Of a stretch of 64,000 nucleotides of DNA, positions 8,671 through 17,769 are shown one piece after another. Each line of letters starts with the position of its first letter. The first letter of the stretch is position 1. Location: positions 1-64,000 of the forward strand of contig JADLBU010000118.1 in assembly GCA_020847535.1 (NCBI GenBank). Reading direction: 5' to 3'. Under the pieces are notes generated by a model. That model made no database searches. It had not been told where the DNA came from and saw only the letters and a program-made list of their open reading frames with translations. The position numbers and the translations under genes were made by a program. Source of the DNA: Phycisphaerales bacterium. GTDB taxonomy: Bacteria > Planctomycetota > Phycisphaerae > Phycisphaerales > UBA1924.

Positions 8671-9171
8671 GTGGCCGATCCCTCAACCGAACCTCCCCCC
8701 TCACCCTCACCCCCATCCCAACCCCAGATCCAGATCCACGGCCTACCCCCGCCACCCACCCCGGTGCGCGACCTGCTCACCGAATACCTCCGCAACCGCA
8801 ACGTCTCCTGCCCCGTCTGCGGCTACAACGTCTGCAACGTGGTCACGGGCATCTGCCCCGAATGCGGCATGGAACTCATGCTCCATGTCCATCCGCGACA
8901 CGTGGGCCCTCGAACCTCCGCCGTCGGAATGGTCGGCATCCTCATCGGCCTGGTCGCCAACGTCCTCATCACGCTCCTTGGCCTCTCATCCAAGGGCTTC
9001 TACGCCCTTGTCCCCGGAATCGCGCTCTTCGTGCTCGGCATCTTCCAGCTCGCGGTCTGGGAGAAGTACTACCGCCGCATCCGAGCTCGGCGCCGCGATC
9101 TGCTCTGGATCTACGTCTGCTCCGGCTGGGCGATCCTTGCGATCACTGTTGGGTCGGCGTTTCTCCGCTGA
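8671..9171 (+). CDS. Small zinc-ribbon membrane protein, unknown function
   Basis: 166 residues from GTG 8671. After a proline-rich N-terminus (residues 1-30) comes a four-cysteine zinc ribbon, SCPVCGYNVCNVVTGICPEC (about 48-68). Two membrane helices follow: MVGILIGLVANVLITLLGL with YALVPGIALFVLGIFQLAVW (about 90-130), and a last one, WIYVCSGWAILAITVGSAFL. It is divergent from the methyltransferase gene, and its 3' end overlaps the convergent HEAT-like gene by 29 bases. I do not recognise a named family beyond the zinc ribbon. Confidence 0.7.
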   Translation: MADPSTEPPPSPSPPSQPQIQIHGLPPPPTPVRDLLTEYLRNRNVSCPVCGYNVCNVVTGICPECGMELMLHVHPRHVGPRTSAVGMVGILIGLVANVLITLLGLSSKGFYALVPGIALFVLGIFQLAVWEKYYRRIRARRRDLLWIYVCSGWAILAITVGSAFLR

Positions 9172-9733
9172 CATCCTCCGGCCGACCCGACACCCCCATC
9201 CCCTTCATGATCCGCCGGATCCGCGCCCGCACCGCGGGTGTCTCCTTCGCCCCCGCATCCTCCAGGATTCCCCGCACGCGATCCTTCAGCCGCGGGTTCT
9301 GCTCACCCAGCACCCACAGCCCGTTGTACGCCCACGCCCGCACGAACCCGTTCTTGTCCGTGATCGCCCCGCGTATGAACTTCCACAACTCCCCGCGTTG
9401 CTCGGGATCCACCTGAATCGACCCAAGCATCTGCAGTAGGTTCAGGGTCGCCGGCCAGTGCTTGGACCCGATCAACAGCTCCACCAGCAGCCGCGACTGC
9501 GCCGAAGTGAACTTGTGCCCGGATCGTTCCACGCGATGAAGCAGCCACACCGCTCCATCGCTGACGACCAGTTCCTCATCCCCGCCAAGCGCCAGCAGCG
9601 CGTTGATGTACGAAGCCGTCGCCTCGTGCCCGATCGCCACCTGCTCCAGAGCATCGACGCGGCCCCCGCACAGCAGGATCTGCTCCCGCAATTCCGCGCT
9701 GCGAATCCCCGCCCCTGAACTTCCTTTCTTCAT
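9143..9733 (-). CDS. HEAT-repeat-like helical protein, unknown function
   Basis: 196 residues from ATG 9733, preceded by GAGGA at good spacing (a TTG two codons earlier is less likely). The protein is a run of short paired helices, for example SYINALLALGGDEELVVSDG, WPATLNLLQMLGSI and FVRAWAYNGLWVLGEQNPRL, like HEAT or ARM repeats, with a basic C-terminal helix VRARIRRIMKGMG. No signal peptide or catalytic motif. Such repeats usually bind proteins. The last 29 bases overlap the convergent zinc-ribbon gene. Confidence 0.65.
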   Translation of the reverse strand: MKKGSSGAGIRSAELREQILLCGGRVDALEQVAIGHEATASYINALLALGGDEELVVSDGAVWLLHRVERSGHKFTSAQSRLLVELLIGSKHWPATLNLLQMLGSIQVDPEQRGELWKFIRGAITDKNGFVRAWAYNGLWVLGEQNPRLKDRVRGILEDAGAKETPAVRARIRRIMKGMGVSGRPEDVSGETPTQQ

Positions 9734-9906
9734 CGACAATCCTCACTCAGGCCGGCTCGGCGGGCCTTCCTGCCTCGAGCCCACGGCCTCAGCCCTGGTC
9801 AGCCCCCATCATCCACCGAAACCCGCCCCGCGGCAAGGGCCGCCGCCGCGCCCCTCCCGTCCCCGGCAGTTCTACTATCGGATCCCGCCCGCACACACCC
9901 ACCCGC

Positions 9907-11634
9907 ATGCGCCGTCGCCAACCCCTCCACCTCTGGCTCTACATCCTCTTCGAGCTCTGGCGGCTCATCCTGCTCACGCTGGGTGTCCTGGTACTCGTCC
10001 TGGCCTTCGCCGTCGCGATCAAACCGCTCGCCGATGGCAAGATCGGCCCCGTCGAAGCCCTCCGCTTCATGGCCCTGGCCGTCGTCCCCATGCTCGAATA
10101 CGCCCTCCCGTTCGCCGCGGGCTTCGGCGCGACCCTCGCCTACCACCGCCTCAGCGCCGACAACGAGGTGATCGCCGCACACGCCAGCGGCGTCAGCCAC
10201 CGCTCCATCCTCGCACCCGCACTCTTCTCCGGCATCCTGCTCTCGGGCGTCATGGTCCTCCTCAGCCAGCAGGTCATCCCCACGTTCCTCCGCTCCATGG
10301 AGCAGCTCATCACCCAGGACATCGCCAAGATCCTGGTCAACTCCATCGAACGCGGACAATCCGTCACCCTTGGAGACAATCGTCTCTACGCCGACCACGT
10401 CGTCCGCGTCGAGCCCCTCCCCGACAGCGGCGCCAGCGATGAGTTCATCCTCACCAACGTCGCCGTCGTCGTCGTCGATTCCAAGAACATCGTCAAGCGA
10501 GACTTCACCGCCGCCAAGGCCCACGTCTGGGTCATGCTCCCCGGCATGGCCACCCCCGGCGCCACCGGGGATCCCTCCTCCAGCACCATCATCTTCTCGA
10601 TCGAGGATGCCGTCATCAACGAGCCCGGACGCCTCTTCGGCGAGCTCCAGCAGCACTCGTTCGCCCGCGATGCCGGACGAGCCTTCCGCGACGATCCCAA
10701 GTTCCTCACCTACGACGAGCTCGAACACCTCAAGGTCGAGCCAGACCGCATGAACTGGATCGAGGCAATCCGCGCTGAACTCGCCAGCCGGCTCATCACC
10801 AAGCTGATCGCCGACCGAATGCAGCAGCAGCTCACCACCCAGCACCAGATTTCGCTCAAGGATGCCCAGGGCCGCACCATGACCGTGCGCGCCTCGCAGA
10901 TGCGCTGGAACCCGACCCCCGGCCGCTGGGAACTCGACCCGATCCGCGAGGGAGGCGCCATCGACATCGAGATCGCCCGGGAACAGAGCGCCAATGGACC
11001 CGCCGGGCCCGTCACGCGCCTCTCCGCCCGCGAGGTCGAGCTCTCCCCGGGCTACCGCGCGGCACGTCCCGACCAGCGCCTGGTGTTCGAGCTCCGCGCC
11101 AAGAACGCCGCCGTTCGCGGCCTCGATTCCGGGAACACCTCCCACCGCAACGAGCCCGCGACCACCGTCCCCGAACGAATCTACACCGATATCACCTATC
11201 CCACCGCCGACTTCGCCGGCCTGGCCGACAAGACCAAGACGCCGCTCTCGAGCCTGGTCAGCCGCGTCGATCAGGAACTCAGGGAGCACGGCAACGACCC
11301 TTGGCTCCAGCAGAAACGCGATGAGCTTCTCAGAAGGATCGCCAAGCTCCAGCGCGAGGTCCTCAGCAAGCAGCAGCAGCGCTTCGCCATGGCGATCGCC
11401 TGCCTCGTGATGGTCATCACCGGCGCTGTCACCGCCACCCAGCTGAGCAGCAGCCTCCCACTCACCGTCTACCTCTGGAGCTTCTTCCCCGCGCTGGCCG
11501 CCCTCATCACCATCTCCACCGGCCAGCAGGTCACCCATGACAAGGGCCTCTGGGGACTCATCATCCTCTGGGGCGGCGTCGGAATGCTCGGCGTCTACGG
11601 CGCTCTGGGCTACGTTCGCATGGCACGTCATTAG
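9907..11634 (+). CDS. lptF: LptF/LptG-family LPS export permease, enlarged (LptF-type)
   Basis: 575 residues, well above the roughly 360 of typical LptF. N-terminal membrane helices are LILLTLGVLVLVLAFAVAI (about 19-38), the next pair around 55-80, and one around 100-125, with the family's DNEVIAAHASGVSHRSILAP cytoplasmic loop between them. Three more helices close the protein (from about 495: FAMAIACLVMVITGAVTA onward). The region between them is a large beta-rich periplasmic domain (jellyroll type) of about 370 residues. LptF pairs with LptG and LptB to pull LPS from the inner membrane. Its partner LptG is encoded at 14188, separated by two envelope-lipid enzymes. Confidence 0.82.
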   Translation: MRRRQPLHLWLYILFELWRLILLTLGVLVLVLAFAVAIKPLADGKIGPVEALRFMALAVVPMLEYALPFAAGFGATLAYHRLSADNEVIAAHASGVSHRSILAPALFSGILLSGVMVLLSQQVIPTFLRSMEQLITQDIAKILVNSIERGQSVTLGDNRLYADHVVRVEPLPDSGASDEFILTNVAVVVVDSKNIVKRDFTAAKAHVWVMLPGMATPGATGDPSSSTIIFSIEDAVINEPGRLFGELQQHSFARDAGRAFRDDPKFLTYDELEHLKVEPDRMNWIEAIRAELASRLITKLIADRMQQQLTTQHQISLKDAQGRTMTVRASQMRWNPTPGRWELDPIREGGAIDIEIAREQSANGPAGPVTRLSAREVELSPGYRAARPDQRLVFELRAKNAAVRGLDSGNTSHRNEPATTVPERIYTDITYPTADFAGLADKTKTPLSSLVSRVDQELREHGNDPWLQQKRDELLRRIAKLQREVLSKQQQRFAMAIACLVMVITGAVTATQLSSSLPLTVYLWSFFPALAALITISTGQQVTHDKGLWGLIILWGGVGMLGVYGALGYVRMARH

Positions 11635-11642
11635 GAAGAATC

Positions 11643-11783
11643 TTCACCGCAGAGACGCAGAGATCGCAGAGAAGATGATCTGGCACGGAGAGAACCGAAC
11701 CGAAACAGCGGCCCCGATGGAGTCACAGGCGCAAACACCTCTTCCTTGTCTTGACTCGGCGTTCTCTGCGTCTCTGCGGTGAA
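11643..11783. repeat. Inverted-repeat element of the CACAGAG family, copy C1
   Basis: TTCACCGCAGAGACGCAGAG at the left and CTCTGCGTCTCTGCGGTGAA at the right are perfect inverted arms about 100 bases apart. Related arms with CACAGAGG units occur at 23704, 36713, 44391 and 62911. It fills the gap between lptF and the GT39 gene; the right arm would otherwise extend the GT39 frame by 15 codons. Confidence 0.85.
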
Positions 11784-11795
11784 AACTCTCCCCGA

Positions 11796-13472
11796 ATGAC
11801 GAGCGACCAAACATCACACGGCAGCACACCCGCCGAGATCTCCCTTCTCCGCAGGCTCGCCGCCGATCCGGCCGTCTGGCTCATCCTCGCCGTCACACTC
11901 GCTCGCCTCATCTATCTCCGCTTCCTCTGCCCCTACGAACTCGTCGAGGATGAAGCCCACTACTGGGAATGGAGCCGCCGCCTCGGGCTCTCCTACTACA
12001 GCAAGGGCCCCGGCGTCGCCTGGTCGATCGCCGCCGCGACCAAGCTCTTGGGCACCAGCGAATTCGCCGTCCGGCTCCCCTCCGTGCTCGCCGCCGCGAT
12101 CGGAACCTGGGCGGTCGCCAGGCTCGCACGCACCGCCTTCAACGACCACCGCGCCGGCCTCTACACCGCCGCCCTCTACAACCTCGCACCCGTCTTCCAG
12201 TTCACCAGCATACTCATGACCATCGATGGCCCCTACATCGCCTGCTGGGCGATCGCATGCTGGGCCGGCTGGAGATCGCTCGCCGCCCCGCGGAACACGC
12301 TCGCCTGGTTCGCGCTTCTGGGCGCTGCCCTGGGCATCGGCTTCCTCTTCAAGTACACCATCCTCCTCCTCGTGCCCGGCCTCATCATCGGCACCTGGCT
12401 CGCACGCAAGAACACCTCTCACGCAACCTCAGCTCCCCGCCCCACCTCCAGCTTCACCCCCGGCCTCATCCTCACCTCCCTCGTGTTCCTCATCTGCATC
12501 CTCCCCGTCCTGATCTGGAACCACCAGCAAGGCTGGCCCACCGTTCGCCATCTCCTGGGCCACATGGGCTTTGCCGGCGGCGATGTCAAGACCACCCCCG
12601 CGACGAGCGGCTGGAACTACCAGCCGCGCTGGACCCTCGAACTCATCGGCGTCCAGCTCGTCATGCTCGGCGCTCCGATCGCCCTGATCGCAGCCTCATC
12701 ACTCTCGACGCTCCGCAAACAAGTCCCCGCGCACTTCCGCCCCCCCGCCCTCTTCATGCTCGCCTGCTCGCTGCCCATCTTCCTCTTCTACCTCATCGTC
12801 ACCCTCTTCACCAACGCCGAGGGAAACTGGCCCATGGCCGGGTTCGTCTCCCTCCTCCCGCTCGCCGGCGCATGGACGGCGATCGGCATGCGCGAGTATC
12901 ACACGCGCCTCACCGACTACAGATCCGCAATCGCAGCCAACCTCGCCTCACACCCCACGCGCCCCAAGATGTTCACCGAAGGCGCATGGAACGCCTCGCT
13001 CTGGGCGGGCATCATCGTCGGTGTCCTCATGCTCCGCGTCGATCTGCTCGCCCGCCTCCCACTCATCGGGCCCCTGGTCCCCATCGGCCGCCTCATCGGC
13101 GCCCGCACCCAGACCGACCACATCGAGCAGCTCCGCACCCAGCTCACCCAGGAAACCGGCAAAGATCCCATCATCATCGTCCAGCACTACGGCCAGGCCA
13201 GCCGCCTTGCCTTCTACCTCCCCGGCCGACCCACCATCCTCTGCGCCAGCAGCGTCATGAACGGTCGGCGCACGCAGTATGACTACTGGCCCGATACCAA
13301 CCTGGCCCGCCCCGACCTTGCCGGCAAGCCCGGCATCCTCATCGGCGGCACCCAGCCCCAGTGGGCCAAGGCCTTCCACCGCATCGAACCCATCGGACCC
13401 ATCCACGGCGAAACCAAGAAAGACCGCACCGCCTTCCTCGGATACGACTATCGCGGATTTGCACGCAAGTAA
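11796..13472 (+). CDS. GT39-family membrane glycosyltransferase (ArnT/PMT-like)
   Basis: 558 residues from ATG 11796; the in-frame upstream ATG at 11751 lies inside a repeat arm and is rejected. It has about a dozen predicted membrane helices. The acidic motif ELVEDEAHYWEWSRRLGLSY in the first outer loop (about residues 48-67) is the catalytic Asp/Glu region of lipid-phosphate-sugar transferases, followed by YYSKGPGVAWSIAA. A soluble C-terminal domain (about 445-558) follows. GT39 enzymes transfer a sugar from a polyprenyl-phosphate carrier to lipid A or proteins in the periplasm. Its place between lptF and lptG suggests modification of lipid A or LPS (inference). Confidence 0.82.
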   Translation: MTSDQTSHGSTPAEISLLRRLAADPAVWLILAVTLARLIYLRFLCPYELVEDEAHYWEWSRRLGLSYYSKGPGVAWSIAAATKLLGTSEFAVRLPSVLAAAIGTWAVARLARTAFNDHRAGLYTAALYNLAPVFQFTSILMTIDGPYIACWAIACWAGWRSLAAPRNTLAWFALLGAALGIGFLFKYTILLLVPGLIIGTWLARKNTSHATSAPRPTSSFTPGLILTSLVFLICILPVLIWNHQQGWPTVRHLLGHMGFAGGDVKTTPATSGWNYQPRWTLELIGVQLVMLGAPIALIAASSLSTLRKQVPAHFRPPALFMLACSLPIFLFYLIVTLFTNAEGNWPMAGFVSLLPLAGAWTAIGMREYHTRLTDYRSAIAANLASHPTRPKMFTEGAWNASLWAGIIVGVLMLRVDLLARLPLIGPLVPIGRLIGARTQTDHIEQLRTQLTQETGKDPIIIVQHYGQASRLAFYLPGRPTILCASSVMNGRRTQYDYWPDTNLARPDLAGKPGILIGGTQPQWAKAFHRIEPIGPIHGETKKDRTAFLGYDYRGFARK

Positions 13473-13487
13473 CGCCCGGGCCAAGAT

Positions 13488-14180
13488 GTGCCCTTCGCGA
13501 TCACTCCCACGCCCACCCCCATGCCGGCACCGATGCTCTATCTCACACCCCACGACCGACGCAAGCGACTCATCCGCCGCTTAGGGATCTTCTCACTCTT
13601 CATCGCCGGCCTGGTGCTTGCCCTTCTCCTCGATCACACCCTCTGGCAAGCCCTCAAGACCGATCGCCCCATCACCCGGCGCGACTGGTACTGGCTCCTC
13701 CGGCTCGCCGGGTACCTGCCCACGTGGCTCATCGTCGCCGCGATCCTCTGCCTCGCAGGCCATGCCGCCAAGCGCAACCTCACCCCGCACGCACTGGCCC
13801 TCGCAGGCTCGGCCGCGCTCTCGGGCCTGTTCGCAGAGATCCTCAAGCTCATCATCGCCCGAGATCGCCCCGGTGAAACCGGCCTCCACCACTACCGCGG
13901 CCTGTTCGCCGGCTTTGCCGATGGCTCCAACCTCGGCATGCCCAGCAGCCACGCCGCCGTCGCCTTCGGCGCTGCGTTCACGGCCGCCCGGCTCTTCCCC
14001 GGCGCCGGCCTGGTCCTCATCCCACTCGCCGCCGGCTGCGCCCTCACGCGTCTCCTCATGGGCGACCACTTCTTCTCCGATGTCTACGTCGCCGCCTGGC
14101 TCGGCTGCCTCTCGGCATCCATCTGCATCCCCGGCTCCCTCATCCCCCGCCACCCAACCGCCCCGGCACGACTAGGCTAA
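13488..14180 (+). CDS. PAP2-family phosphatase (lipid phosphatase type)
   Basis: 230 residues from GTG 13488; ATG 13521 or 13533 would be equally possible starts. It has six likely membrane helices and the three phosphatase motifs: KLIIARDRP (about 122-130), PSSHAAVAFG (about 153-162) and RLLMGDHFFSDV (about 184-195). The motif order and spacing are those of PAP2 lipid phosphatases, which act on the outer face of the inner membrane. Candidates are undecaprenyl pyrophosphate, or lipid A as in LpxE/LpxF. It follows the GT39 gene by 15 bases and precedes lptG by 7, so one operon is likely. Confidence 0.85.
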   Translation: MPFAITPTPTPMPAPMLYLTPHDRRKRLIRRLGIFSLFIAGLVLALLLDHTLWQALKTDRPITRRDWYWLLRLAGYLPTWLIVAAILCLAGHAAKRNLTPHALALAGSAALSGLFAEILKLIIARDRPGETGLHHYRGLFAGFADGSNLGMPSSHAAVAFGAAFTAARLFPGAGLVLIPLAAGCALTRLLMGDHFFSDVYVAAWLGCLSASICIPGSLIPRHPTAPARLG

Positions 14181-14187
14181 CCGCTCA

Positions 14188-15297
14188 GTGACCTTGCTCG
14201 ACCGCTACATCGCCCGTCTCTACCTGGTGAACGTCTTCGTTCTCCTGGCGATCCTGTGCTCGTTCGTCGTCACCATCGACATGTCCGTCAACTTCAACCG
14301 CCTCGTCGGACGTGCTGATGAGCTCCTCCGCGAGAACGGCGCGGCCGATCCCTCCCTCATCCGCCGCGGCGTCACCACCGTCCTCCTGGTCGCCGATCTC
14401 TGGTGGCCCCGACTCCTCCAGCTCTTCAACTTCACCCTCGGACTGGTCATGGTCGGCGCCATGGGCTTTACCTTCTCGCAGCTGGTCCGCGGACGCGAGC
14501 TGGTCGCCGTGCTCGCCGGCGGCATCAGCCTCCACCGCGCTGCCTGGCCTGTCCTGGTCTGCTCCACCTTCTTAACCGGCATCCAGGCCCTCAACCAGGA
14601 AACCCTCATCCCCCAGGTCGCCTCGCTCCTCACCCGCGACCACGGAGATGCCGGCAAGCGCAACCTCGGCTCCTCCGATCTCCCCCTCATGTCCGACTCC
14701 CATGGCCGGCTCTACTTCGCCCGGCTCTTCGATGCCGACCGTGCCGTCATCGTCGATCTGCTCGTCATCGAGCGCGACAAGACCGGCAAGGCCGCCCGCC
14801 GCATCACCGCGCGCAAGGCCCAGTGGCGCGATGGCGGCTGGGACCTCACCGACGGTGTCGATGTCACCGCCGGCGCCAGTGAAAAAATCGACCGTATCGT
14901 CACTGACCTCGACCCCCTCACCGTCAAGATGCGCAGGTTTGCAGGCTACAGCCAGAGCCTCAGCTTCTCGCAGATCAGCCAGCTCCTCGAACAGACCGCG
15001 CCCGGAGACACCGCGATCCGGGATCGGCTCGAACGCTTCCGCTGGGGGCGATTCGCAATCATGATCGCCAATCTCATGGCCCTGGTCCTCAGCATGCCCC
15101 TCTTCCTCCGCAGAGAACCCACCAACATGCTCCTCCAGGCCCTCAAGGGTGCGCCGATCGCCGTCATCACCCTCATGGGCGGAGTCCTCGGCGCCACCGC
15201 CGAGATCCCCGGCATCCCGCCACAGCTCGGCGTCCTCCTCCCCGTCCTCATCCTCACCCCCTGGGCGATCGCCGCCGCCTCCATGCTCAAGACCTGA
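14188..15297 (+). CDS. lptG: LptF/LptG-family LPS export permease (LptG-type)
   Basis: 369 residues from GTG 14188, the normal LptG length. The N-terminus TLLDRYIARLYLVNVFVLLA with helix 1 is typical of LptG, followed by helices near 75-100 and 105-130 with the loop RGRELVAVLAGGISLHRAAW. The middle is the periplasmic beta-jellyroll, and the C-terminus has three helices (FAIMIANLMALVLSMPLFL, PIAVITLMGGVLGATAE, LGVLLPVLILTPWAIAAASM). It would form the LptB2FG transporter with the lptF product. It follows the PAP2 gene by 7 bases. Confidence 0.85.
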   Translation: MTLLDRYIARLYLVNVFVLLAILCSFVVTIDMSVNFNRLVGRADELLRENGAADPSLIRRGVTTVLLVADLWWPRLLQLFNFTLGLVMVGAMGFTFSQLVRGRELVAVLAGGISLHRAAWPVLVCSTFLTGIQALNQETLIPQVASLLTRDHGDAGKRNLGSSDLPLMSDSHGRLYFARLFDADRAVIVDLLVIERDKTGKAARRITARKAQWRDGGWDLTDGVDVTAGASEKIDRIVTDLDPLTVKMRRFAGYSQSLSFSQISQLLEQTAPGDTAIRDRLERFRWGRFAIMIANLMALVLSMPLFLRREPTNMLLQALKGAPIAVITLMGGVLGATAEIPGIPPQLGVLLPVLILTPWAIAAASMLKT

Positions 15298-15305
15298 CCT
15301 CTACC

Positions 15306-15335
15306 CCATCTCGTGGCACAGGCCTCCGGCCTGTG
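15306..15335. repeat. Dispersed CACAGGC palindrome, copy A2
   Basis: CACAGGCCTCCGGCCTGTG (15317-15335) preceded by CCCATCTCGTGG, the same flank as copy A1. It sits just after lptG and may also end that transcript. Confidence 0.7.
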
Positions 15336-15370
15336 ATCTACCCAATCTCCCCGCGCGGTATGCTCCACCG

Positions 15371-15817
15371 ATGCCGCCCCCCCAGCCGGCTGACAACCAG
15401 GTCTCGATCACGCTCGAAGCCTTCGAACGCGCGGTCATCCCCCCCGATCGCTGGAACCACCGCGCCCACCTCACGATCGCGTACCTCTGCCTCCGCGAAC
15501 ACCCGCTCGACGAAGCAACCAACCGCATGCGCCAAGGCGTCCAGCGCTACAACGCCGCCCACGACATCCAAGCCACACCCACCGGCGGCTACCACGAAAC
15601 CCTCACGCTCGCCTGGATGCGCATCCTCCATACCACCATCACCGTCTACGGCCCCGCCGATGGACCCGATGACTTCTTCACGCAACACCCCCACCTGCTC
15701 AGCAAGGTCCTGCTGCGGCTCTTCTATTCACGCTCGCGCATCATGTCGCCCGAAGCCCGCGCCGCCTGGGTCGAACCAGACCTGGCCCCGCTGCCAACAC
15801 CGCCTTCATCTTCGTGA
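15371..15817 (+). CDS. Small conserved-looking helical protein, unknown function
   Basis: 148 residues from ATG 15371. It is helical and rich in His/Trp: VSITLEAFERAVIPPDRWNH (about 10-29), RAHLTIAYLCLREHPLDEAT and GGYHETLTLAWMRILHTTIT. The HRAHL and GYHETLT histidines look functionally placed, but no known catalytic motif is clear. There is no signal peptide or membrane helix. It is followed 55 bases later by a DinB-like gene on the same strand. Confidence 0.6.
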   Translation: MPPPQPADNQVSITLEAFERAVIPPDRWNHRAHLTIAYLCLREHPLDEATNRMRQGVQRYNAAHDIQATPTGGYHETLTLAWMRILHTTITVYGPADGPDDFFTQHPHLLSKVLLRLFYSRSRIMSPEARAAWVEPDLAPLPTPPSSS

Positions 15818-15872
15818 TCCATCCCTCTCCAAGCCCGAATACCCTTCAGAACAGACTCAAGCGAGAAAACCC

Positions 15873-16322
15873 ATGACACAGACCGATCGCCAGCTGATCG
15901 CCAAGTGGTGGGATGAAGCCTGGAACGAAGGCCTCTGGGCCGCCTCATGGAGCCAATCGCTCGATGGCCTCACCGCCGAGCAGGCCGCCTGGTCACCCGC
16001 GCCCGGCCGACACTCCATCTGGAAACTCGCGCTCCACATGATCTTCTGGCGACACTCCTGGATCCGCCGCGCTGCCACGGGCATCAAGCCTACCGATGCC
16101 GAGATCGCCCGCGACAACTTCCCCGAGATCACCAACCCCAGCGAGGCATCCTGGGCCGCGACCCGCCGCGTCTTCGAGGACACCCAGAAACAGATCGCCG
16201 AGATCCTCAAGAAGCCCGATCCCGCCTGCGAGCCGCTCATGCAGTTCCTCCCCCACGACTGCTACCACTTCGGCCAGATCAACTACCTGCGCGCGATGCA
16301 GGGCCTCAAGCCGATCGAGTAA
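15873..16322 (+). CDS. DinB-superfamily metal-binding protein
   Basis: 149 residues from ATG 15873. A four-helix bundle with the DinB histidine triad: LALHMIFWRHSW (His near residue 54) and LPHDCYHFGQINYLR (HxxxH near 131-135). RHSIWKLALH and the C-terminal HxxxH are the most conserved parts of the superfamily, which includes thiol transferases (bacillithiol-, mycothiol-dependent) and damage-inducible proteins. The substrate is unknown. All three metal ligands are present, so it is probably active. Confidence 0.8.
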   Translation: MTQTDRQLIAKWWDEAWNEGLWAASWSQSLDGLTAEQAAWSPAPGRHSIWKLALHMIFWRHSWIRRAATGIKPTDAEIARDNFPEITNPSEASWAATRRVFEDTQKQIAEILKKPDPACEPLMQFLPHDCYHFGQINYLRAMQGLKPIE

Positions 16323-16622
16323 ACACGTGATGGGTGTCCACAGGTCGGCAGTTCATGAACCCCGCGAACACGCCGAGCCTGGCCCATCGACTGAAACCCG
16401 CACATCGCCCCGGCACATGACCCTCATAGCCCATGGCGCGCCCATAGGGTGCATTCCGTCACCCGCTCCCAGCGCCCGCCGCCGCGGTATGATGCACCCA
16501 GCCGTTGCGCACACCGCGCGTGGCATGCGCGGAGCCCACAAGGCATCGCCGCCGATCCGCACCCTTTGACCCCTTGGGTTGCGCGGCTCCTGAACCAAAC
16601 GGGTCCGGGATCGACGCGCCAC
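16323..16622. other. Intergenic, no gene seen
   Basis: About 300 bases between DinB and the desaturase. The desaturase frame stays open through much of it, but the residues are of biased, non-protein-like composition, so it is read as leader or promoter region. No repeat was recognised. Confidence 0.4.
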
Positions 16623-17702
16623 ATGCCCATCGCCGCCCACACGGTGGATTCCACCGCCAACACCACCCACAACCCGCCGCTCGATGACCAACTCGGCTTC
16701 GCCCCGATTCCCGCCGACATCACCATCATGAGCGATGCCAAGCTCACCGTCCCCGATGCCACCTTCGCGCCCGAGACTCTCTCCCCCGCCGATCGCCGAG
16801 TCCGCGCCCTCAACCTCGGCGCGGTCATCGTCCCGTTCCTCGCACTGATCCTCGCGATCGTCCTCTCCTGGGGCTCGGCGATCAACTGGACCCAGCTCAT
16901 CATCTACGCCGTCATGGTCGAACTGACCGCGATTGGCGTCACCATCGGCTTCCATCGCCTCTTCACCCACCGCGCCTTCGCCACCACCTCCACCATCCGC
17001 TACATCTTCGGCGCCCTGGGATCCATGGCGGTCCAGGGCACCGTCTACGAGTGGTGCGCCACCCACCGCAAGCACCACCAGCACTCCGATGACCACCACG
17101 ACCCCCACTCGCCCCACGCACACTCCGACGGCGTCTGGGGCGAGGGGCTCATCGGTTTCTTCAAGGGCTTCTACCACTCACACATGGGCTGGCTGTTCGC
17201 AGGACGCATGAAGGGCTCCGGAAAGTACATCAAGGACATCGCCGCCGATCCCGTCTGCGCTGCCATCAACCGCCAGTTCCGCTTCTGGGTGATCGCCGGC
17301 CTCCTCCTCCCCGCGATCGCCGGCGGCCTCATCGAGCAGTCCTGGCACGGCGCATGGATGGGCCTCCTGTGGGGCGGATTCGTCCGCATCCTCACCGTCC
17401 ATCACGTCACCTGGAGCGTCAACTCCGTCTGCCACCTCTGGGGCACATCGCCCTTCCGCACACACGATGAGAGCCGCAACAACCCCGTCATCGGCGTCCT
17501 CACGCTCGGCGAAGGCTGGCACAACAACCACCACGCCTTCCCCAACTCCGCCCGCCACGGCCTCCACTGGTGGCAGATCGACATCAGCTACATCGTCATC
17601 CGCTCACTCGAGCTCGTCGGGCTCGCCTGGAACATCAAGCTCCCCGACAAGGAGAGGATCGCCGCCAAGCGCCGCCGGAACGCCCATACCCCGTCCACCT
17701 GA
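16623..17702 (+). CDS. Delta-9-type fatty acid desaturase, membrane bound
   Basis: 359 residues from ATG 16623 (ATG 16728 is possible and would remove an unstructured leader). Two membrane hairpins carry the three histidine boxes of acyl-CoA/acyl-lipid desaturases: GFHRLFTHRAF (HxxxxH, about 110-115), THRKHHQHSD (HxxHH, about 147-151) and GWHNNHHAFPNSARHG (HxxHH, about 299-303). These eight histidines hold the di-iron centre. Family members place a double bond at C9 of saturated fatty acids, helping fluidity in the cold. All ligands are intact. No electron-donor gene is nearby. Confidence 0.9.
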   Translation: MPIAAHTVDSTANTTHNPPLDDQLGFAPIPADITIMSDAKLTVPDATFAPETLSPADRRVRALNLGAVIVPFLALILAIVLSWGSAINWTQLIIYAVMVELTAIGVTIGFHRLFTHRAFATTSTIRYIFGALGSMAVQGTVYEWCATHRKHHQHSDDHHDPHSPHAHSDGVWGEGLIGFFKGFYHSHMGWLFAGRMKGSGKYIKDIAADPVCAAINRQFRFWVIAGLLLPAIAGGLIEQSWHGAWMGLLWGGFVRILTVHHVTWSVNSVCHLWGTSPFRTHDESRNNPVIGVLTLGEGWHNNHHAFPNSARHGLHWWQIDISYIVIRSLELVGLAWNIKLPDKERIAAKRRRNAHTPST

Positions 17703-17769
17703 ACCTCACACACAGCGCAGGCATTTCCAGATATCCTCCGGGCTTCAGGCCGTCCCGGAGAGTTCGCAC

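Noticed and set aside
9799..11631. Long open frame of about 610 codons on the minus strand, antisense to lptF
   Set aside because: It is the complementary frame of a high-GC gene; composition is Asp/Gly/Glu-heavy without motifs, while the plus strand has clear LptF helices.
11751..11795. Fifteen extra N-terminal codons of the GT39 protein
   Set aside because: They are translated from the right arm of repeat C1, and ATG 11796 gives a normal start.
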